The notes under the pieces: model-generated | What the model was told of the DNA's origin: nothing | What the model saw: the letters and a program-made list of their open reading frames with translations, nothing else | Database searches by the model: none | Position numbers and translations under genes: made by a program | In this document: piece by piece, positions 43,120 through 51,431 of the stretch | Numbering within the stretch: the first letter of the stretch is position 1 | How the letters are laid out: each line of letters begins with the position of its first letter | Source of the DNA: Streptomyces sp. V3I7 | GTDB taxonomy: Bacteria > Actinomycetota > Actinomycetes > Streptomycetales > Streptomycetaceae | DNA: 64,000 nucleotides | Direction: 5' to 3' | Assembly: GCF_030817495.1 (NCBI RefSeq) | Contig: NZ_JAUSZK010000001.1 | Coordinates: forward strand, 1,715,001-1,779,000

Positions 43120-44142
43120 TCAGACGCGGGTGACCGAGGAGACCGGCATCATGCCGACCGGGTCGTAGCGCACGGCCGCGCCGGGATGGGGCGCGTGGAT
43201 CACCTGGCCGTTGCCCACGTACATGCCCACGTGTCCGGCGTCGGAGCGGTAGATGACCAGGTCGCCGGGCCGGGCCTCGGCGAGCGGGATCCGGCGTCCG
43301 GCGAACCGCTGTTCCTGCGAGGTGCGCGGCAGCTGGATCCCGGCGCGGGCGTACGACCACTGCATCAGGCCCGAGCAGTCGAAGCCGGAAGGGCCGCTCG
43401 CGCCCCACACGTAGGGACGCCCGAGGGCGGAGCGGGCGGCGGCGACGGCCGCGGCGGCCCGGGCGCTGGGCGCGACGGCGCCGCCGAAGCCGGGCAGGCC
43501 GGCCAGGTCCGGGCGGCCGTCGCGGGAGGTCCGCTCGTAGGCGGCCCGCTGCTCGTACGGCAGGGAGGCGAGCAGCAGCCGGGCCCGGGCGAGCTTCTTC
43601 TCCACGGTGCGCTTGTGGTCGGCGACGGCCCTGCGGCTCCGCTCCAGGTCGTGGAGCGCGCGGGCGGTCTCGGCCCGCTCCTGGGTGAGTTCACGCAGGG
43701 CCGTGCGGAGTCTTCGCAGCCGGCCGGCCTGGCGGGCGTCGATCCGGCCGAGCGTGGTCGCCTTGTCGAGGTAGGCGTCCGGGTCGTCGGAGAAGAGCAG
43801 GGCCACGGCGGGGTCGATGCCGCCGGAGCGGTACTGGGCCCCGGCCAGCGAACCGAGCTGCTCCCGCAGGGAGTTCACGCGCTCCTGCTGGCGGGCGATC
43901 TCGTCCTGCGCGTCGCCGATCCGCCGGTGCAGCACGCCGGCGCGCTCATGGGCCTTGTTGTAGGCCTCGGTCGCCTTCTCGGCCTGCTCGTAGAGGCGGT
44001 CCACCTCGACGCGGGGATCGGCGTGCGGCGCGGCGCCCGCCGGTACGGCGCCGAGGACGGCGGTCGCGGTGGACAGCGCGCACAGGGCGGCGCCGGCGCC
44101 CCGGTCGAACCCGGACGGTACAAGGCGGCGATGGAACCCCAC
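43120..44142 (-). CDS. NlpC/P60 cell-wall hydrolase with N-terminal coiled coil (paralogue 2)
   Basis: A 340-residue secreted enzyme. Signal peptide ends in VPAGAAPHA (about residue 40); the long coiled coil (about 45-200) includes VDRLYEQAEKATEAYNKAHE and LGSLAGAQYRSGGIDPAVAL, shared with its neighbour. The NlpC/P60 domain has the catalytic Cys in GFDCSGLMQWSY, His in AGHVGMYVGNG and the third residue in VIHAPHPG. Such endopeptidases cut peptidoglycan stem peptides. Start GTG at 44142 follows AAGGGG; longer frames lack a signal peptide at the right place. A strong leader hairpin precedes it. Confidence 0.92.
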   Translation of the reverse strand: MGFHRRLVPSGFDRGAGAALCALSTATAVLGAVPAGAAPHADPRVEVDRLYEQAEKATEAYNKAHERAGVLHRRIGDAQDEIARQQERVNSLREQLGSLAGAQYRSGGIDPAVALLFSDDPDAYLDKATTLGRIDARQAGRLRRLRTALRELTQERAETARALHDLERSRRAVADHKRTVEKKLARARLLLASLPYEQRAAYERTSRDGRPDLAGLPGFGGAVAPSARAAAAVAAARSALGRPYVWGASGPSGFDCSGLMQWSYARAGIQLPRTSQEQRFAGRRIPLAEARPGDLVIYRSDAGHVGMYVGNGQVIHAPHPGAAVRYDPVGMMPVSSVTRV

Positions 44143-44179
44143 GAAGCCGCACCCCTTCCGCTGGCGGACATGACAGCTC

Positions 44180-44232
44180 CGAGCGGTCACGCTCCCCGGG
44201 ACGCATGGCTGCGAGGGGAACGTGACCGCTCG
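44180..44232 (-). promoter_or_regulatory. Long hairpin in the leader of the second NlpC/P60 gene
   Basis: CGAGCGGTCACGTTCCCC (minus strand) pairs with GGGGAGCGTGACCGCTCG, an 18-bp stem with one mismatch and a 17-nt loop, 38 bp ahead of the start codon. It could be an attenuator, a protected mRNA leader or a dyad operator. No U-tract follows. Confidence 0.6.
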
Positions 44233-44300
44233 AAAACGCGCCAGACAGTAGCCGTGCGGACCCGTACCGGCCAAAGACGTCCGCGGGCACAGACGGTGAC

Positions 44301-44332
44301 ACCCCGCCGCCGACGCAGGTCAGCAGCGGGGT
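44301..44332 (-). terminator. Hairpin terminator after first NlpC/P60 gene
   Basis: ACCCCGCTGCTG (minus strand) pairs with CGGCGGCGGGGT around an 8-nt loop, with two G-U pairs, 64 bp after the stop of the 44397-45434 gene. This separates the two paralogous hydrolase genes transcriptionally. Confidence 0.65.
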
Positions 44333-44396
44333 GCGGGGCAGAACGCGCCCTGGCAATTCGCCCGTTCGGGCGGACGGGGGCGGGTCCGGAAGAACC

Positions 44397-45434
44397 TCAG
44401 ACGCGGACGCCGAACATGAACGGACCGCCGATGGTGCTCATCGACTCGTAGCGGACGACCGTGCCGGTTCGCGGGGCGTGCAGCACCTGGCCGTTGCCCG
44501 CGTAGAGGCCGACGTGGTGGATGTCGTTGAAGAAGAAGACCAGGTCGCCGACCTGGAGGTCGTTCATCGACGAGATGCGCGTGCCGATGTTGGCCTGCTG
44601 CTGCGCGGTGCGCGGGATGGAGACGCCGGCCTGGGCGTAGGCCCAGGAGGTCAGGCCCGAGCAGTCGAAGGAGGACGGGCCGGTGGCACCGTAGACGTAG
44701 GGCTTGCCGATCTGGCTCTGGGCGGCGGAGAAGGCCGCGGAGGCCCGGCCGGAACCGAGGTGCAGGCCCAGCTCCACGCGGGCGGCGGCGGAGCGGCTGG
44801 CGCGCGCCTCCTTGGCGGCGAGTGCCGCCTTCTCCTGCGCGGTCAGGGTGTTGAGCAGTCTCTGCGCCTCGGCGAGCTTGCCCTGGACTTCCTTCTTCTT
44901 GTTGCCCAGCTCGGTCCGGGTGGAGGCGAGGTCCTTGAGCTTCTCGGCCGCCTCGGCGCGCTCCTGGGCGAGTTCGCGCTGCTTGTCCTGGATCTTCTTC
45001 AGGGCCTCGACCTGCTGGCTGCTCAACTGGTCGAGCGTGGAGGCCTTGTCGAGGTAGTCGTCCGGGTCGGCCGACAGGAAGAGCTGGACGGAGGGATCTA
45101 TGCCACCGGAGCGGTACTGGGCGGAGGCCATCGAACCCAGGCCGTCGCGGAGCTTGTTGAGCTCTTCCTGCTCGCGCGCGACGTTGTCCTGGATGGTGGA
45201 GATCTCCTTCTGGAGCTTCTCCTGCTTCTCCTTGGCGCCGTTGTAGCGCTCGGTGGCCTGCTCCGCCTGCTCGTAGAGCGCGTCGACCTTGGCCTTGACC
45301 TCGTCCTTGTTCGGCTTCTCGCTCGGAGCCGCGTTGGCGGCCTGTGCGCTGAGGACGACGGCAGCGGCGGCTGCGGTGGTCAGCACGGTCACGCGTGCGC
45401 GGCTCGGCTGCTTCGGTCGACGGTGGGACGCCAC
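44397..45434 (-). CDS. NlpC/P60 cell-wall hydrolase with N-terminal coiled coil (paralogue 1)
   Basis: A 345-residue secreted peptidoglycan endopeptidase. Signal peptide cleaved after AQAANA (about 34); the coiled coil (about 40-215) includes VDALYEQAEQATERYNGAKE and LGSMASAQYRSGGIDPSVQL; the C-terminal NlpC/P60 domain has Cys in SFDCSGLTSWAY, His in IHHVGLYAGNG and VLHAPRTG. It is clearly a paralogue of the next gene downstream, same architecture and about half the residues shared by eye, so a tandem duplication followed by divergence. GTG start with GAAGGAG. In Streptomyces such hydrolases serve growth, branching and spore maturation. Confidence 0.94.
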   Translation of the reverse strand: MASHRRPKQPSRARVTVLTTAAAAAVVLSAQAANAAPSEKPNKDEVKAKVDALYEQAEQATERYNGAKEKQEKLQKEISTIQDNVAREQEELNKLRDGLGSMASAQYRSGGIDPSVQLFLSADPDDYLDKASTLDQLSSQQVEALKKIQDKQRELAQERAEAAEKLKDLASTRTELGNKKKEVQGKLAEAQRLLNTLTAQEKAALAAKEARASRSAAARVELGLHLGSGRASAAFSAAQSQIGKPYVYGATGPSSFDCSGLTSWAYAQAGVSIPRTAQQQANIGTRISSMNDLQVGDLVFFFNDIHHVGLYAGNGQVLHAPRTGTVVRYESMSTIGGPFMFGVRV

Positions 45435-45643
45435 GGAGCTGGGCTCCTTCGTTTGAGTGATAACCCGTGCGGAGGTTCGAGCCCAGACCCTAGTGACCTT
45501 GCTGTGATCAGTTCAAATCCTCAGATGAAAAAATGCGTCACACCCTGCATTCTTTGCACACAATTCACATGCGGTGACGCTCACTTGACGCTAGGTCGTG
45601 CGACGGAACCGTCAATTCAGGCATTGAGCCCGTACGTTGACCT

Positions 45644-46987
45644 TCACGACAGACGCTTGAGAAGCACCGCGGAAGCCACGGGACGGGCCCCGGCCTTGGC
45701 GACCCCGTCGGCCACCTCGCGGTCGGTCGAGGCGACGATGACCGGACGGCCCGGCGGCTCGGCGCGCACCAGCTGGCGGATCAGCTCGTCGGCCGTCACA
45801 CCCGGCTTGGAGAACAGCACCCGCACCCCGCGCGGCGGGGCGAGCAGCACGGGCGCGGCGAGTTCGGCGCCGTCGAAGACGCATGTGACCTCGGCGCCGG
45901 TCTGCGCGGCGAGCTGCGAGAGCTGACCGAGCAGCCTGAGCCGCTGCTTCTCCAGCGGCATCTGCGGATAGCCGGTCTTGGTGACGTTGTAGCCGTCGAC
46001 GACCAGATGCGCCTGCGGCAGCGCGAGCAGCTGGTCGAGGATCGCGGGGTCGCTGTCGGACAGCGCCCGCGCCGCGATGTCCTTCGGCGTCATCCGCCCC
46101 GGCTCGACCGCGTCCACGGTCTCGGCCGGGCGTACGGAGACGGGCGGCAGCGCCAGTTCCCTGCGCAGCCCCTGGGCCGCGTCCAGCACGGTGTCGAGCA
46201 GCAGCCGCAGCCGCATGTCCTCGACGCTGCGCCCCTCGCGGACCGCCCGGCGGCCGGCCTCCAGCGCCGCCTCGGCCTCGCCCAGGCGGGCCTTGAGCCG
46301 GCGCGTCTCGCTCTCGGCGGCGGACACCTGCGCCTGCCCCTCGGCGCGCACTGCCTCGATCTCGGCCTGCGCCTTGCGCAGCGCCGCCTCGCCGCGCTTG
46401 ACGTCACTGAGGGCCGCACGGAGCTTGCGGTGAAGCGACTCCGCTTCCTTCTTCGCCGACTCCAGCTCCCCGCGCAGCCGCTCGGTCTCGGCGCGGGCCT
46501 GCTCCCGGGCACGGTCGCGCTCCTCGCGCAGCCGCTCCAGTTCGGCCCGGCTCTCCTCGTCGGCGCGCTCGGCGTCGGCGCGCTCGACCTCCTCGCCGGC
46601 CGCGCTGACCAGCTTCACCCAGCCCGTGGGGCGCAGCACATAGGCCGCGGCCGCCACGTCGAGCGGATCCGCGGCCGGGGGCGCCGAGCCGGCGTCGAGG
46701 GCGCCGGAGAGCTCCGGCTGGGCCTCTCTGAGCTTCTCGCCGATGCGCTGGCGGAAGAGGGTGTCGGTCTCGACGGCCGCGGCCATGGCGCTGCCCGCGA
46801 ACTTGGCCCGGCGATTCGGGGCGAAACGGGCGTACTGCCGTAGCTGGGCGGGCAGTTCGCCGACCGTCAGCCCACCGAAGCCGTCCGCCACGATCTGCAC
46901 GACCCGGCGCCGCACGCCGTCGGGCAGCGGACGGTCAAGCACCTCGGCGGTGCCGTCGCCCGGCCCTCCGCTGGTGGTCTCCACCAT
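45644..46987 (-). CDS. NYN-domain (YacP/Rae1-like) protein with central coiled coil
   Basis: A 447-residue protein. Residues 1-130 form an alpha-helical domain (LTVGELPAQLRQYARFAPNR), 130-260 a long Glu/Arg/Ala coiled coil, and 300-447 a NYN/PIN-like nuclease domain with the Asp-containing strand HLVVDGYNVTKTGYP, VTCVFDGAEL and VIVASTDREVADG, giving the acidic active-site set of YacP-type RNases. In other bacteria YacP/Rae1 cleaves ribosome-bound mRNA; the coiled coil is an actinobacterial addition. The next upstream gene (minus strand) encodes a 79-residue zinc-ribbon protein, 40 bp away, probably co-transcribed. Confidence 0.9.
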   Translation of the reverse strand: MVETTSGGPGDGTAEVLDRPLPDGVRRRVVQIVADGFGGLTVGELPAQLRQYARFAPNRRAKFAGSAMAAAVETDTLFRQRIGEKLREAQPELSGALDAGSAPPAADPLDVAAAAYVLRPTGWVKLVSAAGEEVERADAERADEESRAELERLREERDRAREQARAETERLRGELESAKKEAESLHRKLRAALSDVKRGEAALRKAQAEIEAVRAEGQAQVSAAESETRRLKARLGEAEAALEAGRRAVREGRSVEDMRLRLLLDTVLDAAQGLRRELALPPVSVRPAETVDAVEPGRMTPKDIAARALSDSDPAILDQLLALPQAHLVVDGYNVTKTGYPQMPLEKQRLRLLGQLSQLAAQTGAEVTCVFDGAELAAPVLLAPPRGVRVLFSKPGVTADELIRQLVRAEPPGRPVIVASTDREVADGVAKAGARPVASAVLLKRLS

Positions 46988-47027
46988 CCGTCACACCCCA
47001 ATACGTGTACGGGGCCCGCTCCCTGAC

Positions 47028-47267
47028 TCAGGAGCCGGCGCCCGGCCTGTCCACGAGTTCCACCTGATCCAGCGCGTTGCACCAGCGGCAGCGCACCGAC
47101 TCGATGGTCTCACTGAGCACCTCGCGCTCCTCGACCGTGGGTTCCCCGCCGAGATCGAGGTGGACGAACTCGACGACCTTCGACTCGCGCGTCACGTCGA
47201 AGCGGGTGAGGTTGCCGCAGAGGGTGCACCGCCACCGCGTCGTGGCGGTCGGCAGGGGAACCGGCAT
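47028..47267 (-). CDS. Small zinc-ribbon-like protein
   Basis: A 79-residue protein with two CxxC pairs: WRCTLCGNLTRFD near residue 15 and VRCRWCNALDQVE near residue 60, which can form a zinc ribbon. The middle is acidic (PTVEEREVLSETIES). It precedes the NYN nuclease gene at 40 bp on the same strand, so they are likely an operon, and it might bind RNA or the ribosome with it. No known name. Confidence 0.85.
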   Translation of the reverse strand: MPVPLPTATTRWRCTLCGNLTRFDVTRESKVVEFVHLDLGGEPTVEEREVLSETIESVRCRWCNALDQVELVDRPGAGS

Positions 47268-47429
47268 CGTGGCCTCGCTTCCGTCTTCTGCTTCCAGTGT
47301 CCGTGACGCGCCGTCTGCCCGACGCCTGTGGCTCGTAACCCTACGGCCTGGGGGGTCCTCGACGCCCGCCCGGCCACGGCGGCGAGGCGGTCCGTGCTAC
47401 TGCGTCCCGTTACGTCATGCTCTGTATTC

Positions 47430-48173
47430 ATGATCGGCAATTGGAGCGGGGCGCGTGGCAGGACCCTTCGGACCGTCCGGCGCGCGCCGGCACCCGTGAC
47501 GCACGCCCTGATCACCCTGTGCTGTCTGATCTTCGCACTCGGCCCGGCGTCGGGACTCAATCCCTCGTACGGGACCGGCCAGACGCTGTTCCTCGCCCAG
47601 CGGGCGTACTTCCGGCACTGGGGCGTGGTCCCCGCGGACCTCTTCGACGGCCCCGCCGGCGAGGTCCTCACCCCGGTCACGGCCCTGTTCCTGCACGGCA
47701 GCTGGGTGCATCTGCTCGGCAACATGCTCTTCCTGTACGTCTTCGGCGCGATGGCCGAGGAACGGATGGGCCGGGTGCAGTTCACGCTGTTCTACCTCGG
47801 CTGCGGCTATCTGGCACTGCTCGGCTACGCGGCGGCCAACGCGAACTCCGAGCAGTCGCTGGTCGGAGCCTCGGGGGCGATCTCGGCGGTGCTCGGCGCC
47901 TTTCTCTTCCTGTTCCCCGGGGCCCGTGTCACCAGTCTCCTCCCCTTCCTGCTGTTCCTCCCGGTGCGCTTCCCCGCCTGGGTCGTGCTGCCCTTCTGGG
48001 CGGCCCTGCAGTGGGTCGCGGCGGGGCGGGCCTCGCAGGGGCCGGGGGTCGCGTACCTGGCCCACCTGGTGGGCTTCGGGCTGGGCTTCGTCTACGCGTG
48101 GGGGCGGTTCGGGCGTGGGACTAGAGTGAAGGTCACCGCAGCTCCGGCCCCCGAGGGAGAGAACCAGCCGTGA
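47430..48173 (+). CDS. Rhomboid family intramembrane serine protease
   Basis: A 247-residue six-helix membrane protease. Conserved features: TPVTALFLHGSWVHLLGNMLF in helix 2 (HxxxN-type), the catalytic serine in VGASGAISAVLGAF on helix 4, and the catalytic histidine in YLAHLVGFGLGF on helix 6. Start ATG at 47430 has no Shine-Dalgarno site, so the mRNA may be leaderless. Its stop overlaps the GTG of the RAM-domain gene by four bases. Rhomboids cleave single-pass membrane proteins; the substrate is unknown. Confidence 0.93.
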   Translation: MIGNWSGARGRTLRTVRRAPAPVTHALITLCCLIFALGPASGLNPSYGTGQTLFLAQRAYFRHWGVVPADLFDGPAGEVLTPVTALFLHGSWVHLLGNMLFLYVFGAMAEERMGRVQFTLFYLGCGYLALLGYAAANANSEQSLVGASGAISAVLGAFLFLFPGARVTSLLPFLLFLPVRFPAWVVLPFWAALQWVAAGRASQGPGVAYLAHLVGFGLGFVYAWGRFGRGTRVKVTAAPAPEGENQP

Positions 48174-48451
48174 TCACCGCGATCGTGCTCATCAAGACCA
48201 GCGTGGACCGGATCCCCGAGATCGCGGAACAGATCGCCTCACTGGACTCGGTGAGCGAGGTCTTCTCCGTCACGGGCACGTACGACCTGATCGCGATGGT
48301 GCGGGTGCGCGAGCACGAGGACCTCGCGGACGTCATTCCGGGGCGGATCAGCCGGATTCCAGGCGTGGAGGCGACGGATACGCATGTGGCGTTCCGTACG
48401 TATTCGCAGCACGACCTGGAGGCGGCGTTCTCGATCGGGCTGGACGCGTAG
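48170..48451 (+). CDS. Stand-alone Lrp/AsnC RAM-domain protein
   Basis: A 93-residue protein comprising only the ligand-binding alpha/beta sandwich of Lrp/AsnC regulators (ITAIVLIKTSVDRIPEIAEQ, VSEVFSVTGTYDLIAMVRV, RIPGVEATDTHVAF) and no DNA-binding helix-turn-helix. Such RAM proteins bind amino acids as ring oligomers. Overlap GTGA with the rhomboid gene means co-translation; the trpD gene lies convergent 130 bp away. It may sense an amino acid, but effector and partner are unknown. Confidence 0.92.
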   Translation: MITAIVLIKTSVDRIPEIAEQIASLDSVSEVFSVTGTYDLIAMVRVREHEDLADVIPGRISRIPGVEATDTHVAFRTYSQHDLEAAFSIGLDA

Positions 48452-48483
48452 GCCTGAGGCCTGCTTGAGCGCCTGCTCGTCTG

Positions 48484-48572
48484 CGGGGCGCGGATCGTGG
48501 GCGACTGCCGGCACGTGGTGGCTGGTCGCGCCCGCGCGGCGGAGCCGCACATCGATGCAGCCCCGCGCCCCT
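48484..48572. repeat. Dispersed Streptomyces intergenic repeat, copy 2
   Basis: Shares GGGGCGCGG, GCGACTGCC, GTGGCTGGTCGCGCC and the end CCCCGCGCCCCT with copy 1 at 32391, and has a ~25-bp insertion in the middle. It fills the space between the convergent RAM-domain gene and trpD. Confidence 0.75.
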
Positions 48573-48581
48573 AGAGGTGCG

Positions 48582-49652
48582 CTATCCCTGAGCGTTGCTC
48601 GCCAGTACCCAGCGTTCCAGGGCTCGCTTTGCCGCGCCTGAGTCGATCGACTCCGCCGCCTTCGCCATGCCCTCGCGGATCTGGTCCGGCAAGGGGGCCT
48701 CGGTGGGGTTCAGGGCTACCAAGGCCGCCGCCGCGTTCAGGAGGACCGCGTCTCGGACCGGGCCCTTCTCGCCGTCCAGGACGCGGCGGGCCACCTCCGC
48801 GTTGTAGGAGGGGTCACCGCCACGGAGGGCCTCCACCGGGACCAGGTCGATGCCGACGTCGCGCGGGTCGAAGGTCTCCTCGGTGACCTTGCCGTCGCGG
48901 ACCACCCACACCCTCGAGGTGGACGTCGTGGTCAGCTCGTCGAGGCCGTCGTCGCCCCGGAAGACCAGCGACGAGTTGCCGCGCTCGGCGAAGACGCCCG
49001 CCACGATCGGCGCCATGCGGGGGTCCGCGACGCCGACCGCCTGGGACCGCACCTGCGCGGGGTTGGTCAGCGGGCCCAGGATGTTGAACGTGGTGCGGAT
49101 GCCCAACTGACCGCGCGCGGCGGCCACATGCCGCAGCGAGGGGTGGAACTTCACCGCGAAGCAGATGGTGATGCCCGCTTCCTCGGCGACCTCGGCCGTG
49201 CGCTTCGGCGTCAGGTCGAGGTTGATCCCGAGCTTCTCCAGCACGTCCGAGGAGCCCGACGCCGAGGACGCCGCCCGGTTGCCGTGCTTGACCACCTTCA
49301 CGCCCGTACCGGCGACGACGATCGAGGCCATCGTGGAGATGTTCACCGTCTTCGCGCCGTCGCCGCCGGTGCCGACGATGTCGACGGCGTCCCCCGGCAC
49401 CTCGATGACGTTGGCGTGCGCGTACATCGTCCGTACGAGGCCGGTGATCTCCTCCACCGTCTCGCCCTTGGCCCGCAGCGCCACCGCGAAGCCGGCGATC
49501 TGGGCGTCGGTCGCCTCGCCGCGCATGATCCGGTCCATGGCCCAGGCGGTCTCGTCGGCGCTCAGGTTCCGGCCGCTCAGCAGACCGTCCAGCAGGGCAG
49601 GCCAGGAACGGCCCGCCGCGGTGTCGCCTCCAGCGGGGGTCACAGCGCTCAT
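48582..49652 (-). CDS. trpD: Anthranilate phosphoribosyltransferase
   Basis: A 356-residue enzyme transferring phosphoribose from PRPP to anthranilate, the second tryptophan-specific step. The PRPP/anthranilate signatures [47 protein letters not shown] and [13 protein letters not shown] are all present. ATG at 49652 is taken since AGGAG lies 7 nt upstream. It stands alone, 23 kb away from the TrpEG fusion, with no leader peptide seen; dispersed trp genes are normal for Streptomyces. Confidence 0.96.
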   Translation of the reverse strand: MSAVTPAGGDTAAGRSWPALLDGLLSGRNLSADETAWAMDRIMRGEATDAQIAGFAVALRAKGETVEEITGLVRTMYAHANVIEVPGDAVDIVGTGGDGAKTVNISTMASIVVAGTGVKVVKHGNRAASSASGSSDVLEKLGINLDLTPKRTAEVAEEAGITICFAVKFHPSLRHVAAARGQLGIRTTFNILGPLTNPAQVRSQAVGVADPRMAPIVAGVFAERGNSSLVFRGDDGLDELTTTSTSRVWVVRDGKVTEETFDPRDVGIDLVPVEALRGGDPSYNAEVARRVLDGEKGPVRDAVLLNAAAALVALNPTEAPLPDQIREGMAKAAESIDSGAAKRALERWVLASNAQG

Positions 49653-49732
49653 GAGCACGCTCCTGGGTCACAGGTCCCGGAGGTCCGGGACGCGAATCTA
49701 GACAGTCCCACCCTATCCAGCCTCCGGGTGTG

Positions 49733-49769
49733 CGAAGGGCCCCCGTCCCAAGAGGACGGGGGCCCTTCG
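49733..49769. terminator. Strong hairpin terminator after qcrB
   Basis: A perfect 16-bp stem (arms 49733-49748 and 49754-49769) with a 5-nt loop CAAGA lies 24 bp beyond the qcrB stop, ending the ctaE-qcrCAB transcript before the trpD promoter. Confidence 0.9.
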
Positions 49770-49793
49770 ACCGTGGCGTGGCGTGCGCAGCGA

Positions 49794-51431
49794 TCAGTGG
49801 TGGCCGTGGCCGCTCGTGATCTCCTCGTACTCCTCGGCGGTCGCCTTCGGGATCTGGGAGTCGTCGCCGTAGTAGGCGTTGCTGAGCTTGGCGCGCAGCT
49901 TCTCGGCACCCGTGATCTTCCGCTCGACGCCGTTCTCGTCCACCGCCGGGCCGACCAGGGCCGGCTCGTACTGGTGGTGGGCGGTGAGGGTGTGCAGCTG
50001 CTCCTGGCTGAGCGGCTCGTGGACCTCGATGAACTCACCGTGCGGCAGGCGCTTGATGATGCCGGTCTCCCGACCGTGCAGCACCTTCTCCCGGTCGCGG
50101 CGCTGGAGGCCGAGGCAGATCCGCTTGGTGACGAGGAACGCGATGACCGGTCCGACGAAGAAGAAGATCCGGACGAACCAGGTGACGGCGTTGATCGACA
50201 GGTGGAAGTGCGTGGCCCACAGGTCGTTGCCGCCGCCGACCAGCGTGATCATGTAGATCGTGATCCAGGCGACGCCGAACGCGGTACGCGTCGCGGCGTT
50301 GCGCGGACGGTCCAGGATGTGGTGCTCGCGCTGGTCGCCGGTGATCCAGGACTCGATGAACGGGTAGACCGCGAGCGCGACCAGGACCAGCGGGAAGAGC
50401 ACCAGCGGGATGAACACGCCCAGGACGAGCGTGTGGCCCCAGAAGTTGATCTCCCAGCCCGGCATGAAGCGGATCAGGCCCTCGGCGAAGCCCATGTACC
50501 AGTCGGGCTGGGCGCCGGTCGACACCTGGTCCGGGCGGTAGGGGCCCATGGCCCAGATCGGGTTGATCTGCGCGATGGCCGCGATGGCCGCGATGACACC
50601 GAAGACCAGGAAGAAGAAGCCTCCGGCCTTGGCCATGTACACCGGCAGCAGCGGCATGCCGACGACGTTCGTTTCCTTCTTGCCGGGGCCCGCGAACTGC
50701 GTGTGCTTGTGGTAGAAGACCAGGATCAGGTGCGCCACCATCAGGCCGAGCATGATGCCCGGCAGCAGCAGGATGTGGACCGCGTAGAACCGCGCCACGA
50801 AGTCGTGGCCGGGGAACTCGCCGCCGAAGAGGAAGAACGACAGGTACGTGCCGACGATCGGCACGGACAGGATCGCGCCCTCCATGAAGCGGACACCGGT
50901 GCCGGAGAGCAGGTCGTCCGGGAGCGAGTAACCGGTGAAGCCGGTGAACATGCCCAGGACGAACAGCAGGAAGCCGAACAGCCAGTTGATCTCACGCGGC
51001 TTGCGGAACGCGCCGGTGAAGAAGACGCGCATCATGTGCACGAACATGCCCGCGAGGAAGATCAGGGCGGCCCAGTGGTGGATCTGCCGGATGAGCAGAC
51101 CACCGCGCACGTCGAAGGAGATGTGCAGGGTCGAGCTGAACGCCTCGGACATCAGCTGTCCCTGGAGCGGGACGTAACTGCCGTGGTACTCCACCTCGTT
51201 CATCGACGGGTGGAAGAACAGCGTCAGATACACACCCGTCAGGATGATGATGATGAAGCTGTACATGCACACTTCGCCCAACATGAACGACCAGTGGTCG
51301 GGGAAGATCTTGCGCATGTTGGCCTTGGCCAGGGAGTAGATCCCGAGCCGGCCGTCCGCCCAGTCGGCGATGCGCTCGCCGCGGGGCGCCTGCCCGCCGG
51401 AGCGGGGCTGTTCGTTGGCTGCAGTACTCAT
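49794..51431 (-). CDS. qcrB: Cytochrome bc1 complex cytochrome b subunit
   Basis: A 545-residue membrane subunit holding both b haems and the quinone sites. Eight to nine helices; haem/quinone residues lie in LHISFDVRGGLLIRQIHHWA, VHMMRVFFTGAFRKPREINW, GYSLPDDLLSGTG, and the PEWY-equivalent QPDWYMGFAEGLIRF. The long C-terminal extension (beyond ~420) ending GHGHH is typical of actinobacterial QcrB. Its ATG overlaps the qcrA stop (ATGA). It belongs to the bc1-aa3 supercomplex with the diheme QcrC. Confidence 0.97.
   Translation of the reverse strand: MSTAANEQPRSGGQAPRGERIADWADGRLGIYSLAKANMRKIFPDHWSFMLGEVCMYSFIIIILTGVYLTLFFHPSMNEVEYHGSYVPLQGQLMSEAFSSTLHISFDVRGGLLIRQIHHWAALIFLAGMFVHMMRVFFTGAFRKPREINWLFGFLLFVLGMFTGFTGYSLPDDLLSGTGVRFMEGAILSVPIVGTYLSFFLFGGEFPGHDFVARFYAVHILLLPGIMLGLMVAHLILVFYHKHTQFAGPGKKETNVVGMPLLPVYMAKAGGFFFLVFGVIAAIAAIAQINPIWAMGPYRPDQVSTGAQPDWYMGFAEGLIRFMPGWEINFWGHTLVLGVFIPLVLFPLVLVALAVYPFIESWITGDQREHHILDRPRNAATRTAFGVAWITIYMITLVGGGNDLWATHFHLSINAVTWFVRIFFFVGPVIAFLVTKRICLGLQRRDREKVLHGRETGIIKRLPHGEFIEVHEPLSQEQLHTLTAHHQYEPALVGPAVDENGVERKITGAEKLRAKLSNAYYGDDSQIPKATAEEYEEITSGHGHH

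Noticed and set aside
45435-45643. c-di-AMP (ydaO) riboswitch upstream of the first NlpC/P60 gene
   Set aside because: Expected from known Streptomyces wall hydrolase genes, but I could not align the conserved core elements in this leader.
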